From Lachnospiraceae bacterium (GTDB lineage: Bacteria > Bacillota > Clostridia > Lachnospirales > Lachnospiraceae), in contig JAFYDI010000046.1 of the NCBI GenBank assembly GCA_017544835.1, positions 1 through 39,959 of the forward strand: a DNA stretch of 39,959 nucleotides, read 5' to 3'. This document shows positions 23,804 to 32,866 of the stretch, in pieces; position 1 is the stretch's first letter; the number at the start of each line of letters is the position of its first letter. A program made the translations under genes and the position numbers. The notes under the pieces were generated by a model. The model ran no database searches, was not told where the DNA came from, and saw nothing but the letters and a program-made list of their open reading frames with translations.

Positions 23804-25078
23804 TTGGGTACTGCAGATATAGTTGAGCTGGTTGTACTGGTTGTTTTACTTTTGCTTTCAGCTTTCTTTTCCTCGGCAGAGACCGCGATTTCCTCGGTTA
23901 ACAGGGTCAAGGTCAGAGCTTTGGAAGAAGCAGGCAAGAAACACGCGAAGACTCTTAATCATATTTATGATAATTACGATCGCGCGCTTACGACGATTCT
24001 TATCGGCAACAATATCGTTAACTTAAGCGCTTCGTCCATTGCCACTTTGCTTACCGCAAGGCTGTGGGGCAATGTGTATGTATCGGTTTCAACCGGCGTT
24101 TTAACGTTTTTGGTACTTATTTTCGGAGAGATAGTTCCCAAGACCTGGGCGAGGAGAAATGCGGACAGATTATCCCTTTCTTTTGCCCCGATTATCAAGG
24201 GAATAATGTTTGTTCTTTTCCCGATTGTATTTATAATACAGAATGTGGCCAGGTTCTTCCTGTTTATCTTCAGGCAGAACAAGGAAGCCGACGAGGCCAT
24301 TACAGAAGACGAACTTCGTACCTACGTGGATGTTTCTCACGAGGACGGTGTTATCGAGTCGGATGAAAAGAAGATTATCAATAACGTATTTGACTTCAGT
24401 GATGCCATCGCCAGGGATGTTATGATTCCCCGTATCGATATGATAAGCATTCCTGAAGATTCGACTTACAAGGATATTATGAAGGTATTCAGGGAGACTA
24501 TGTATACAAGACTTCCTGTTTACAAGGGCGACGCGGGCAATATCAACGGCTTTATTAACGTTAAAGACTTATTAAGGCTTAAGAACCCGGCTGCTTTTGA
24601 AGTTTCGAAGTTTCGTCGTGAGGCTTTCTATACTTACGAGTACAAGAAGACCAGCGACCTTTTGATAGAAATGCGTGATTCGGCCATGACTCTTGCTTTT
24701 GTACTTAACGAGTACGGCGAGACCGTGGGAATGATTACTCTTGAAGATTTGCTTGAGGAGATTGTAGGTCAGATTCGTGATGAATACGATGATGACGAGG
24801 AAGGTCTTATCAAGGAAACCGACGGAGGATACTTAATCGAAGCACGTATGAAGCTTGAGGATATAAACGACGAGCTTGGCACTAAATTCGAATCGGAAGA
24901 TTACGACAGTATCGGCGGTCTGGTGCTTGACCAGCTTGACCGTATTCCCGAAGACGGAGAGACCGTAACGCTTGAAGACGGAACGGTGTTAAAGGTTGAA
25001 GGCATCCGTATGAACCGTATAGTTAAAGTGCTTGTTACGCTTCCACATAAAGAGAATGAAATCGAAGCGGAAGAATAA
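23804..25078 (+). CDS. CNNM/CorC-type DUF21-CBS membrane protein (hemolysin family)
   Basis: 424 residues starting at TTG 23804, chosen because AAAGGAG at 23791-23797 is correctly spaced and the next in-frame start would remove the first membrane helix. Domains: DUF21 with about four membrane segments (residues 5-150, including SAETAISSVNRVKV and the FGEIVPKTWARRNADRL motif typical of CNNM proteins), a tandem CBS pair (about 190-325, VMIPRIDMISIPED and FVLNEYGETVGMITLEDLLEEIVGQI), and a C-terminal transporter-associated CorC_HlyC domain (340-415). The family is labelled 'hemolysin', but recent members are Mg2+ exporters (MpfA-like). That role is an inference from the family. The adjacent secDF follows by 27 nt. 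Confidence 0.9.
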   Translation: MGTADIVELVVLVVLLLLSAFFSSAETAISSVNRVKVRALEEAGKKHAKTLNHIYDNYDRALTTILIGNNIVNLSASSIATLLTARLWGNVYVSVSTGVLTFLVLIFGEIVPKTWARRNADRLSLSFAPIIKGIMFVLFPIVFIIQNVARFFLFIFRQNKEADEAITEDELRTYVDVSHEDGVIESDEKKIINNVFDFSDAIARDVMIPRIDMISIPEDSTYKDIMKVFRETMYTRLPVYKGDAGNINGFINVKDLLRLKNPAAFEVSKFRREAFYTYEYKKTSDLLIEMRDSAMTLAFVLNEYGETVGMITLEDLLEEIVGQIRDEYDDDEEGLIKETDGGYLIEARMKLEDINDELGTKFESEDYDSIGGLVLDQLDRIPEDGETVTLEDGTVLKVEGIRMNRIVKVLVTLPHKENEIEAEE

Positions 25079-25105
25079 TATATTTTTTAAAGGAGAATTG
25101 GTAAC

Positions 25106-27355
25106 ATGAGTAAGACAAAAGGCATATTGATTATCGTCTTCACCCTTCTTTTGACCGTATTTGTCGGCTTTATGGATGTGGTGGGATTTGGTGCCAATAA
25201 GTCAGGAAGTGCCAAGGATATTAAGCTTGGCCTCGATCTCGCCGGCGGCGTGTCCATTACATATCAGGTAGTAGGTGATGAGAACCCTTCCGATCAGGAC
25301 ATGAGTGATACGGTTGAGAAGTTAAAGAAGCGTATATATGACTACAGCAATGAGGCTTCTGTGTACAAGGAAGGCAGAAACCGTATCAGCGTAGAAATTC
25401 CCGGTGTATACGATGCAGACAAGATCTTAAAGGATCTCGGTCGTCCCGGTGCACTTTATTTTATTAAGCACTATGGCAGCGACGGAACTGCGAACTACAC
25501 GCAGATAAGTGCCGATGAATGGCAGCTTAACAAGACAATCGATGAGATCAGAGCTGACGGTGGTATCGTACTTGAAGGTACCGATGTAGCCAACGCTCAG
25601 GCGGGTGTTACTCACGACAGCATGAACAACCAGCAGATTGTCGTATCCCTTACCCTTACCTCTGCAGGTCAGGCAGCATTCAAGGATGCAACCGAAGAAG
25701 CTTACAACAACGGTAAGGATGTAATCGGTATTTACTACGACGGTGAGTTCATAAGCGTTCCCCGTGTTCAGTCGATTATTTCCGACGGTAACGCACAGAT
25801 TTCCGGTTCCATGGATGCGGAAGAAGCAGAGAAGCTTGCAAGCACAATCCGTATCGGTGGACTTTCACTCGAACTTGAAGAACTTCGCAGTAACGTAGTA
25901 GGTGCATCTCTTGGTCAGGATGCTATTAAGAGCAGCCTTAAAGCAGGTCTTGTAGGTTTTGGTATCGTAGTAGTATTCATGATTGTTGTTTATTACTTTC
26001 TCGGTCTTACAAGTGCGATTGCTCTTGCACTTTACGCAGGACTTGAAGTATTGCTTATTAACGGTTTTGCCATCACACTTACACTTCCCGGTATCGCAGG
26101 TATTATCCTTTCAATCGGTATGGCGGTGGATGCCAACGTTATTATTTTCGCTCGTTTGCGCGAAGAACTTGCTACAGGCAAGACAATGGAATCAGCTATC
26201 AAGGTTGCTTACTCCAAGGCTATGAGCGCAATTTTGGACGGTAACATCACAACCCTTATTGCAGCCGCAGTTCTTTGGATTATGGGTTCGGGTTCAATCG
26301 TAGGATTTGCTCAGACTCTTACACTCGGTATCTGCTTATCGATGTTTACCGCAGTTGTTGTTACCAAGTCACTTCTTAATGCATTTGTTGCAGCAGGAAT
26401 TAAGGATCACAAATTCTTTGGTGTAGCCAAGGCAAGAAAGCGCATAGACTTCCTTTCAAAGAGAGGTTTGTTCTTTGGCTTATCGGGTCTTATTATTGCC
26501 GCAGGTCTTGTATTCATGCTTGCTCTTAACGGTGGCAACGCCGACAGAGGACATGCCCTTAACTACTCACTTGAGTTCTTAGGCGGTACTCAGACCACAG
26601 TTCCTTTCGATCAGGACTACAGCCTTGAAGAGATTGACAGCCTTATGGTATCCGATATCGAAGGTATCACAGGCAGCGCCAATGTTATTACCACCAAGGT
26701 TCAGGGTTCTAACGAAGTTATCTTTAAGACAGTTACACTTAATGCAGATCAGAGATCCGAACTTAATAATTACTTTAACGAAAAGTTCTCTGTAGACAAA
26801 GAAATGATTAAGACAGAGACCATCAGCTCCACCATCAGTAAGGAAGCTCAGAGAGAGACCATCATTGCTGTGGTAGTTGCTTGTATCTGCATGCTTATCT
26901 ACATTTGGTTCAGATTTAAGGATATTCGTTTCGGTGCATCTTCAGTACTTGCACTTACACACGACGTACTTGTAACCCTTGCTTTCTACGCTATCGCATA
27001 TGTAAGCGTAGGCTCCACATTCGTTGCATGTATGCTTACCATCGTCGGATATTCGATTAATGCGACAATCGTTATTTTCGACCGTATCCGTGAGAACCTT
27101 AAGGAGGCAGCTCCCAAGACCGCTCTTAAGGATATCGTTAACGACAGTATTACCACAACGCTTTCACGAAGCATCTTCACATCCCTTACCACTTTCGTAA
27201 TGGTTGTATGCCTCTACATCTTCGGTGTAAGCTCCATTAAGGAATTCGCTCTTCCTCTTATGGTAGGTATTGTCTGCGGTACATACTCATCCATCTGCCT
27301 TGCGGGTGCAATGTGGTTTGTATTCAGAAGTAAATTCGTTAAAAAGGAAAAATAA
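25106..27355 (+). CDS. secDF: Fused protein translocase subunit SecDF
   Basis: 749 residues. The SecD half (1-445) has LGLDLAGGVSITYQV after the first helix, the periplasmic P1 domain, and the TM4 motif GMAVDANVIIFARLREEL (Asp342). The SecF half (450-749) has YSLEFLGGTQTTVPF and the matching motif GYSINATIVIFDRIREN. About twelve helices are expected. SecDF uses the proton or sodium gradient to pull exported proteins from SecYEG. The conserved acidic residue of the SecF motif (SINDT in many proteins) is Ala653 here. AAAGGAG precedes the ATG. yajC, its common neighbour, is not present; recJ follows by 3 nt. Confidence 0.95.
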   Translation: MSKTKGILIIVFTLLLTVFVGFMDVVGFGANKSGSAKDIKLGLDLAGGVSITYQVVGDENPSDQDMSDTVEKLKKRIYDYSNEASVYKEGRNRISVEIPGVYDADKILKDLGRPGALYFIKHYGSDGTANYTQISADEWQLNKTIDEIRADGGIVLEGTDVANAQAGVTHDSMNNQQIVVSLTLTSAGQAAFKDATEEAYNNGKDVIGIYYDGEFISVPRVQSIISDGNAQISGSMDAEEAEKLASTIRIGGLSLELEELRSNVVGASLGQDAIKSSLKAGLVGFGIVVVFMIVVYYFLGLTSAIALALYAGLEVLLINGFAITLTLPGIAGIILSIGMAVDANVIIFARLREELATGKTMESAIKVAYSKAMSAILDGNITTLIAAAVLWIMGSGSIVGFAQTLTLGICLSMFTAVVVTKSLLNAFVAAGIKDHKFFGVAKARKRIDFLSKRGLFFGLSGLIIAAGLVFMLALNGGNADRGHALNYSLEFLGGTQTTVPFDQDYSLEEIDSLMVSDIEGITGSANVITTKVQGSNEVIFKTVTLNADQRSELNNYFNEKFSVDKEMIKTETISSTISKEAQRETIIAVVVACICMLIYIWFRFKDIRFGASSVLALTHDVLVTLAFYAIAYVSVGSTFVACMLTIVGYSINATIVIFDRIRENLKEAAPKTALKDIVNDSITTTLSRSIFTSLTTFVMVVCLYIFGVSSIKEFALPLMVGIVCGTYSSICLAGAMWFVFRSKFVKKEK

Positions 27356-27358
27356 CTT

Positions 27359-29134
27359 ATGGAAAACTGGGTTGAAATACGAAAATCGGCCGACTTCATG
27401 AAAATGTCCTCGGAGTATGGAATTTCGCCCATTACCGCAAGAATTTTAAGAAACAGAGACCTCGTAAGCCCCTCGGAGATAAGGAATTTCCTGTCTCCGG
27501 GGCCGGAGGCTTTTCATGACCCGATGACGCTCTTAGGAATGGATCGGGTTATTTTAGTGTTAAAAGAAAAAATCTCTGCGGGCAAAAAAATACGCATAAT
27601 AGGCGATTACGATGTGGACGGAATTTGCTCCACATTTATTTTCTACAAAGGCCTTAAATTCTTCGGCGCCGATGTAGACTACGTTATTCCGCACAGAATA
27701 GAGGATGGGTACGGTATCAATATCCGTCTTATAGACGATGCTCACGAGGCAGGTGTTGATACTATTCTTACCTGCGATAACGGTATTGCGGCATACGATC
27801 AGACCGAGCATGCTAATACCCTTGGCATGACCATGGTTATTACAGACCATCATGAAGTGCCTTTTGACATTACTGAAGATGGTGAGAAGGTTTACAAAAT
27901 CCCTAATGCGGCTGCAGTTACAGACCCTAAGCTTCCGGGCTCTGAGTACCCCTTTGAAGGCATCTGCGGAGCCTTTGTGGCATTTAAAGCGATTATGGCC
28001 TATGCGCAGGACGCCGGGCTTTACAATGATGAAAACTTTGCTCTGTTAAGGGGCGAGCTTACGGAATTTGCGGCACTTGCCACGGTCTGTGATGTTATGG
28101 AGCTTAAGGACGAGAACCGTTCTTTGGTCTGCCTTGGGCTAAGGCTTATGAAGAACAGCGGCAATGTGGGAATGCAGGCGCTTATAGAGTTGACCAGCTT
28201 AAAGGGCAGAGTACTGACTCCCTATCATATGGGCTTTATTATAGGGCCGTGTCTTAACGCAAGCGGTCGTCTGGACACGTCTCTTAAGGCTGTCGATCTT
28301 TTTCTTGAGAGAGACTATTCCGCTGCCGCCTTCAAAGCTGCAGAACTTGTTAAGCTTAACGGCGAAAGAAAGCAGATGACTCTCGATGAGACCGCCAAAG
28401 CCTTTGAGATAGTGGACAGTCAGCCGGCGCTTGATAAGGTGTTGGTAGTATATCTGCCGGATTGTCACGAAAGCCTTGCGGGAATTATAGCGGGCAAGGT
28501 AAGAGAACGTTACACGAGACCTTCTTTTGTCATTACGAAGACGGAAAAGGGCTTAAAGGGCAGCGGCAGAAGCATAGACGCATATGATATGTATGAGGAA
28601 CTCACAAAGGTTAAGGATCACATGACCAAGTTCGGCGGTCATAAGCTTGCGGCCGGAGTATCTCTGGCTGATGATACCCCGGATGCATTCAGGAAGGCTC
28701 TTAATGATTGTTGTACTCTTGAAGACAAGGATTTTGTAGAGAATGTACGTATCGACATGGAACTTCCGCTTGTGTATGCGGACTTAAATCTTGCAAGAGA
28801 TTTAGAGAAACTTGAACCTTACGGTGTGGGCAACGAGAAGCCTCTTTTTGCTGCAAGACATATGACGATAGTTTCCTGTCGCCTCATGGGAAGTGCAGGG
28901 AAAGTCGCTAAGTACAGAGTTAAGAACGATGCAGGTCGCGTCTACGAAATGATATATTTCGGAGACATAAATGCATTCGAGGATTTTGTGGAGAGTATCT
29001 ACGATAAGGAGACTCGCGATCATTTGCATAACGGTAATTCTGTCAAGGTAGTGGTGGATATCTGCTATCGGATAGAGATAAATAGCTATATGGGTCGGGA
29101 CAGTGTACAACTTCAAATGGTGCATTACCGATAG
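27359..29134 (+). CDS. recJ: Single-stranded-DNA-specific exonuclease RecJ
   Basis: 591 residues of the DHH superfamily. Motifs in order: GDYDVDGICSTF (about residue 81, metal-binding Asp cluster), TCDNGI, TDHHEVP (name-giving DHH), GPCLNASGRLD (RecJ-specific), CHESLAGIIAGKVRERY, and the DHHA1 GGHKLAAGVSL near residue 422. The C-terminal OB-like domain follows (EPYGVGNEKPLFAA). RecJ degrades ssDNA 5' to 3' in recombination and mismatch repair. It starts 3 nt after secDF with AAAGGA inside the secDF end, so the two are co-transcribed, as in other Firmicutes. Length is normal for the compact Firmicutes form. Confidence 0.94.
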   Translation: MENWVEIRKSADFMKMSSEYGISPITARILRNRDLVSPSEIRNFLSPGPEAFHDPMTLLGMDRVILVLKEKISAGKKIRIIGDYDVDGICSTFIFYKGLKFFGADVDYVIPHRIEDGYGINIRLIDDAHEAGVDTILTCDNGIAAYDQTEHANTLGMTMVITDHHEVPFDITEDGEKVYKIPNAAAVTDPKLPGSEYPFEGICGAFVAFKAIMAYAQDAGLYNDENFALLRGELTEFAALATVCDVMELKDENRSLVCLGLRLMKNSGNVGMQALIELTSLKGRVLTPYHMGFIIGPCLNASGRLDTSLKAVDLFLERDYSAAAFKAAELVKLNGERKQMTLDETAKAFEIVDSQPALDKVLVVYLPDCHESLAGIIAGKVRERYTRPSFVITKTEKGLKGSGRSIDAYDMYEELTKVKDHMTKFGGHKLAAGVSLADDTPDAFRKALNDCCTLEDKDFVENVRIDMELPLVYADLNLARDLEKLEPYGVGNEKPLFAARHMTIVSCRLMGSAGKVAKYRVKNDAGRVYEMIYFGDINAFEDFVESIYDKETRDHLHNGNSVKVVVDICYRIEINSYMGRDSVQLQMVHYR

Positions 29135-29139
29135 CTATA

Positions 29140-29148
29140 TGGTAAAAT
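29140..29148 (+). promoter_or_regulatory. Possible extended -10 promoter for priA
   Basis: TGGTAAAAT (29140-29148) fits an extended -10 (TGnTAnAAT-like) in the 53-bp recJ-priA gap. No convincing -35 lies 17 bases upstream. Transcription would start near 29155. Confidence 0.3.
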
Positions 29149-29187
29149 GATAATCGTGTTGAGACTGTAAATTTTGATGGAGGAGTT

Positions 29188-31410
29188 GTGGCGGATTTAT
29201 ATTTGGCCAAGGTAATAATAAATATATCCCACGAGAGTGTTGACCGCCCTTTTACCTACATCATTCCCGAACGCTTAAAGGAGCGGGTCAATCCGGGCAC
29301 CGCAGTTTCCGTGCCCTTCGGAGCCGGCAATACTCTTAAGAAGGGTTATGTGGTGGAACTTACGGACCACACCGACGTAGCGCCCGAGAAGCTTAAAGAG
29401 ATAGCGGAAGTGCCGGATAAGGACATTTCCCTTTCCGATAAGCGTATAGCTCTTGCAGCGTGGATGAAGCGTAACTACGGCTCCACCATGATAGCAGCCT
29501 TAAAGACCGTCATCCCGGTCAAAGAAAAAGTCAAAGAAAGCGTCAAGAAAACCGTAATCAGGAAGAAATCACCGGAAGAGATTACGGCCTACATAGCAGG
29601 CAATAAGAGTAAGACGGCTCAGTTAAGACTTCTGAATGCACTCTTAGATGAAGAGCGTATACCTAAGTCGATTCTTGATGACAAGCTTCACATTTCGCCC
29701 GGCACGTACAAGAAGCTTACCGAGCTTGGATTTATAGAGATTGAAGAAGAACGCGTGATGAGAGGAGCGGTTAACCTTAATGTAGCTCACGACTCTCACA
29801 TGAATTTAAGCCCTGCCCAAAGGGAAATAGTGGACACCGTCAGGGAAGACTTTGATAACGGTATTCACAAGACCTACTTAATTCACGGTATAACCGGAAG
29901 CGGCAAGACCGAAGTCTACATGCAGGTTATAGACGATGTAATTAAGCGCGGCAGACAGGCAATTGTTTTAATACCCGAAATTTCACTAACATACCAGACG
30001 CTGATGCGTTTCTACAAGCGTTTCGGCGACAGAGTGTGTGTTATGAACTCAACCCTCTCTAAGGGTGAGAAGTATGATATTTACAGACAGGCCATCGAGG
30101 GCGAGGTAGATATAGTTATAGGCCCCCGTTCGGCGCTTTTTACTCCCTTTAACAACTTAGGGGTAATAATTATCGACGAAGAGCACGAAGGCACCTACAA
30201 GAGCGAGACAATGCCCAAGTACCATGCAAGAGAGACGGCCATTGAGCTTGCACGCATGAGCAATGCTTCGGTAATACTCGGTTCGGCTACACCTTCGATT
30301 GATTCATATTACAGAGCCAAGATTGGTGAGTACAAGCTATTTACCCTGACTGAGCGTCTTACAGGTAATCAGCTCCCGAACGTTATCGTATCCGATCTTC
30401 GCAAGGAGTTAAGAGAAGGTAACAGAAGTATTCTTTCAAGAGACCTTCAGAAACTGATAGAAGACAGACTGCATAAGAACGAGCAGATTATGCTGTTTCT
30501 TAACCGCAGGGGTCTTGCCGGCTTCGTATCTTGCAGAGCCTGTGGCTTTGTAGTAAAATGTCCGCATTGTGACGTTTCGCTCTCCTTACATCGTAACGGT
30601 AAGCTTGTATGTCACTATTGCGGCTATACCACCGACAATTATAAGAACTGCCCTAAATGTGGTTCCAAATATATACTAGGCTTTAAAGCCGGCACCGAGC
30701 AGGTTGAGGAGATAGTACAGAAGATGTACCCCAAGGCTCGAACCTTAAGAATGGATGCCGACACTACCAAGAAGAAAGAAAGCTACGAAGAAATTTTAAG
30801 TCGCTTCTTAGACCACGAGGCCGACATACTCATCGGTACTCAGATGATAGTCAAAGGCCACGACTTTAAGAACGTAACCTTAATGGGCGTACTTGCCGCC
30901 GACATGTCGCTTTTTGCGGCAGATTACAGAGCTCCCGAGAAGACCTTTGACTTACTTACGCAGGCTGCGGGACGAGCAGGCAGAGGAGACAAGCCCGGTG
31001 ATGTGGTTATTCAGACGTATCAGCCGGATCACTACGCGATTTCTTTTTCCGTTAATCAGGACTACGAGGGCTTCTACGAGGAAGAAATCGGTTACAGAGA
31101 CTTAATGGACTATCCGCCTGCGGCACATATGCTTTCGGTACTTGTGACGGGCGCGGACGAGAAGGCCTGCGAGGCACTTGCGGCCAATCTTGTGATGGGT
31201 GTAAGGGAGCATTTTAAAATTCTTGTTATAGGCCCGGCACCCGCATCGGTTTCAAAGATTAACGATGTATACAGACAGGTATTCTACCTTAAGCATAAGT
31301 CTTACGATGCTTTGGTTGAGATAAAGGATTTCTTAGAGGAAGCGTTATCGACACGCAAACAGTTCAAGGAAAGCGTATTCTTTGACTTCGACCCTCAGAA
31401 CGGATATTAA
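29188..31410 (+). CDS. priA: Primosomal replication-restart helicase PriA
   Basis: 740 residues starting at GTG 29188, with GGAGG at 29179-29183. The N-terminal 3'-DNA-binding domain (to about residue 105) begins AKVIINISHESVDRPFTYIIP. The helicase core has Walker A GITGSGKTEVY (about 234) and the DEEH box in IIIDEEHEGTYKSE. The zinc-binding region carries eight cysteines (CRACGFVVKCPHCD ... CHYCG ... CPKCG, about 450-490). Motif V/VI is seen in GTQMIVKGHDFKNVTL and QAAGRAGRGDKPG. PriA reloads the replicative helicase at stalled forks. It heads the conserved priA-def-fmt-rsmB-rlmN-prpC-prkC-rsgA cluster. The coaBC and rpoZ genes that often precede priA are absent. Confidence 0.95.
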   Translation: MADLYLAKVIINISHESVDRPFTYIIPERLKERVNPGTAVSVPFGAGNTLKKGYVVELTDHTDVAPEKLKEIAEVPDKDISLSDKRIALAAWMKRNYGSTMIAALKTVIPVKEKVKESVKKTVIRKKSPEEITAYIAGNKSKTAQLRLLNALLDEERIPKSILDDKLHISPGTYKKLTELGFIEIEEERVMRGAVNLNVAHDSHMNLSPAQREIVDTVREDFDNGIHKTYLIHGITGSGKTEVYMQVIDDVIKRGRQAIVLIPEISLTYQTLMRFYKRFGDRVCVMNSTLSKGEKYDIYRQAIEGEVDIVIGPRSALFTPFNNLGVIIIDEEHEGTYKSETMPKYHARETAIELARMSNASVILGSATPSIDSYYRAKIGEYKLFTLTERLTGNQLPNVIVSDLRKELREGNRSILSRDLQKLIEDRLHKNEQIMLFLNRRGLAGFVSCRACGFVVKCPHCDVSLSLHRNGKLVCHYCGYTTDNYKNCPKCGSKYILGFKAGTEQVEEIVQKMYPKARTLRMDADTTKKKESYEEILSRFLDHEADILIGTQMIVKGHDFKNVTLMGVLAADMSLFAADYRAPEKTFDLLTQAAGRAGRGDKPGDVVIQTYQPDHYAISFSVNQDYEGFYEEEIGYRDLMDYPPAAHMLSVLVTGADEKACEALAANLVMGVREHFKILVIGPAPASVSKINDVYRQVFYLKHKSYDALVEIKDFLEEALSTRKQFKESVFFDFDPQNGY

Positions 31411-31436
31411 GTCACCTTGTTAAATGGAGGTTTATT

Positions 31437-31925
31437 ATGGCACTCAGAAAAATAAGAGAGATGGGAGACCCCGTACTTACCAAAAGATGTAAGGAAGTTA
31501 CGGAAATGACTCCCCGTACAAAGTTTTTAATCGACGATATGATAGAGACCATGCAGGCTGCCGACGGCGTAGGCCTTGCGGCATGCCAGGTGGGCGTTCT
31601 TAAGAGAATCGTCGTAATCGATACCACGGGCGAAGATTTACATGTGTTTATCAACCCCGAGATACTTGAAACTTCCGGTGAACAGGAAGGCTACGAAGGA
31701 TGTTTAAGCGTTCCCGGCAAGAGCGGTATTGTAAAGCGCCCCAACTATGTTAAGGTGAGAGCGTTAGATGAGCATATGCAGCCCTTCGAACTTGAAGGAG
31801 AGGAGCTTCTTGCGCGTGCAATCTGTCACGAGCTTGAGCACCTTGACGGTCATCTTTATGTAGAGAGAGTAATAGGCGAGTTGGTGGACAATTCCATGCT
31901 TCAGCCGGAGGAGCCCGAAGAATGA
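31437..31925 (+). CDS. def: Peptide deformylase
   Basis: 162 residues with all three deformylase motifs: GVGLAACQVG (about residue 42; motif 1 is usually GxGLAAxQ), EGCLSVPG (motif 2, metal Cys in EGCLS), and HELEHLDG (motif 3, HExxH metal site). The enzyme removes the N-formyl group from nascent proteins at the ribosome exit. TGGAGG lies just before the ATG. The stop overlaps the fmt start by 4 nt (ATGA, 31922-31925), coupling deformylase with the formyltransferase that creates its substrate. Confidence 0.96.
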   Translation: MALRKIREMGDPVLTKRCKEVTEMTPRTKFLIDDMIETMQAADGVGLAACQVGVLKRIVVIDTTGEDLHVFINPEILETSGEQEGYEGCLSVPGKSGIVKRPNYVKVRALDEHMQPFELEGEELLARAICHELEHLDGHLYVERVIGELVDNSMLQPEEPEE

Positions 31926-32866
31926 AAATAGTATTTATGGGTACGCCCGATTTCGCGGCGTCCATACTTAAAGCATTATGCGAAGCGGGACACGAAGTTA
32001 CTGCCGTATACACTCAGCCCGACAAGCCCAAGGGCAGAAGCGGCGCCCTTATCGCCCCTCCTGTCAAGGAATATGCACAGGCGCAGGGCATTCCCGTATA
32101 TCAGCCCGCCAAGATTAAAGCACCCGAATCTGTCGAGGTACTTAAGACTATCCCTGCAGATGTGTATGTTGTGGCGGCTTACGGGCAGATTCTTTCGCAG
32201 GAAATACTCGATATACCAAAGTTTGGATGTATAAATGTTCACGGTTCACTCCTTCCCAAGTATCGCGGAGCGGCACCTATTCAGCGTTCTATTGCCAACG
32301 GTGAGCGTGAAACCGGCGTTTCGATTATGAAGATGGATAAGGGTATGGATACCGGTGCGGTTTACAGCACGATTTCTTTTCCCATTCTTGATACGGACAA
32401 TGAGGACACGATTTATCTTAAGATGGCTGAGACCGGCGCGCCCGAGCTTTTGAAGGTGCTTAAAAGTGTTGAAGCGGGCACTGCGGTTGCAACGCCTCAG
32501 AATCATGACGAAGCCACCTATGCGCCCCCTCTGTCCAAGGAAGAAGGTCTTATCGATTTTAAGGCTTCGGCAAGAAGCATCGACTGTCTTGTGAGAGGCT
32601 TTCTTAAGTGGCCCACCGCATATACCACGGTTAACGGTAAGTTTTTAAAGGTTTTTAAGACGCAGGTTCATGAAAAACTTGAGTCTGTGGATACAACGGA
32701 TTATGAGCCCGGCGCTTTGATAGTTACGAAGAAGAATGTTTACGTGGCTACGGGCGATGGGATTTTGGAACTGATTGAAGTTCAGCTTGAAGGCAAGAAA
32801 CGTATGGGAGCGTGCGATTTCGTAAGAGGAATGCACCTTGCCGGCGGAGACTTTTTAGGTCAATGA
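31922..32866 (+). CDS. fmt: Methionyl-tRNA formyltransferase
   Basis: 314 residues. It starts MKIVFMGTPDFAASILKAL (family N-terminus), with the Rossmann-like formyltransferase core, the catalytic block INVHGSLLPKYRGAAPIQRS (about residues 105-124), and GVSIMKMDKGMDTGAVY. The C-terminal OB domain (about 205-314) binds Met-tRNA. The enzyme transfers formyl from 10-formyl-THF to initiator Met-tRNA. It overlaps def upstream and rsmB downstream by 4 nt each (ATGA at 32863-32866), consistent with one tightly coupled transcript. Confidence 0.96.
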   Translation: MKIVFMGTPDFAASILKALCEAGHEVTAVYTQPDKPKGRSGALIAPPVKEYAQAQGIPVYQPAKIKAPESVEVLKTIPADVYVVAAYGQILSQEILDIPKFGCINVHGSLLPKYRGAAPIQRSIANGERETGVSIMKMDKGMDTGAVYSTISFPILDTDNEDTIYLKMAETGAPELLKVLKSVEAGTAVATPQNHDEATYAPPLSKEEGLIDFKASARSIDCLVRGFLKWPTAYTTVNGKFLKVFKTQVHEKLESVDTTDYEPGALIVTKKNVYVATGDGILELIEVQLEGKKRMGACDFVRGMHLAGGDFLGQ

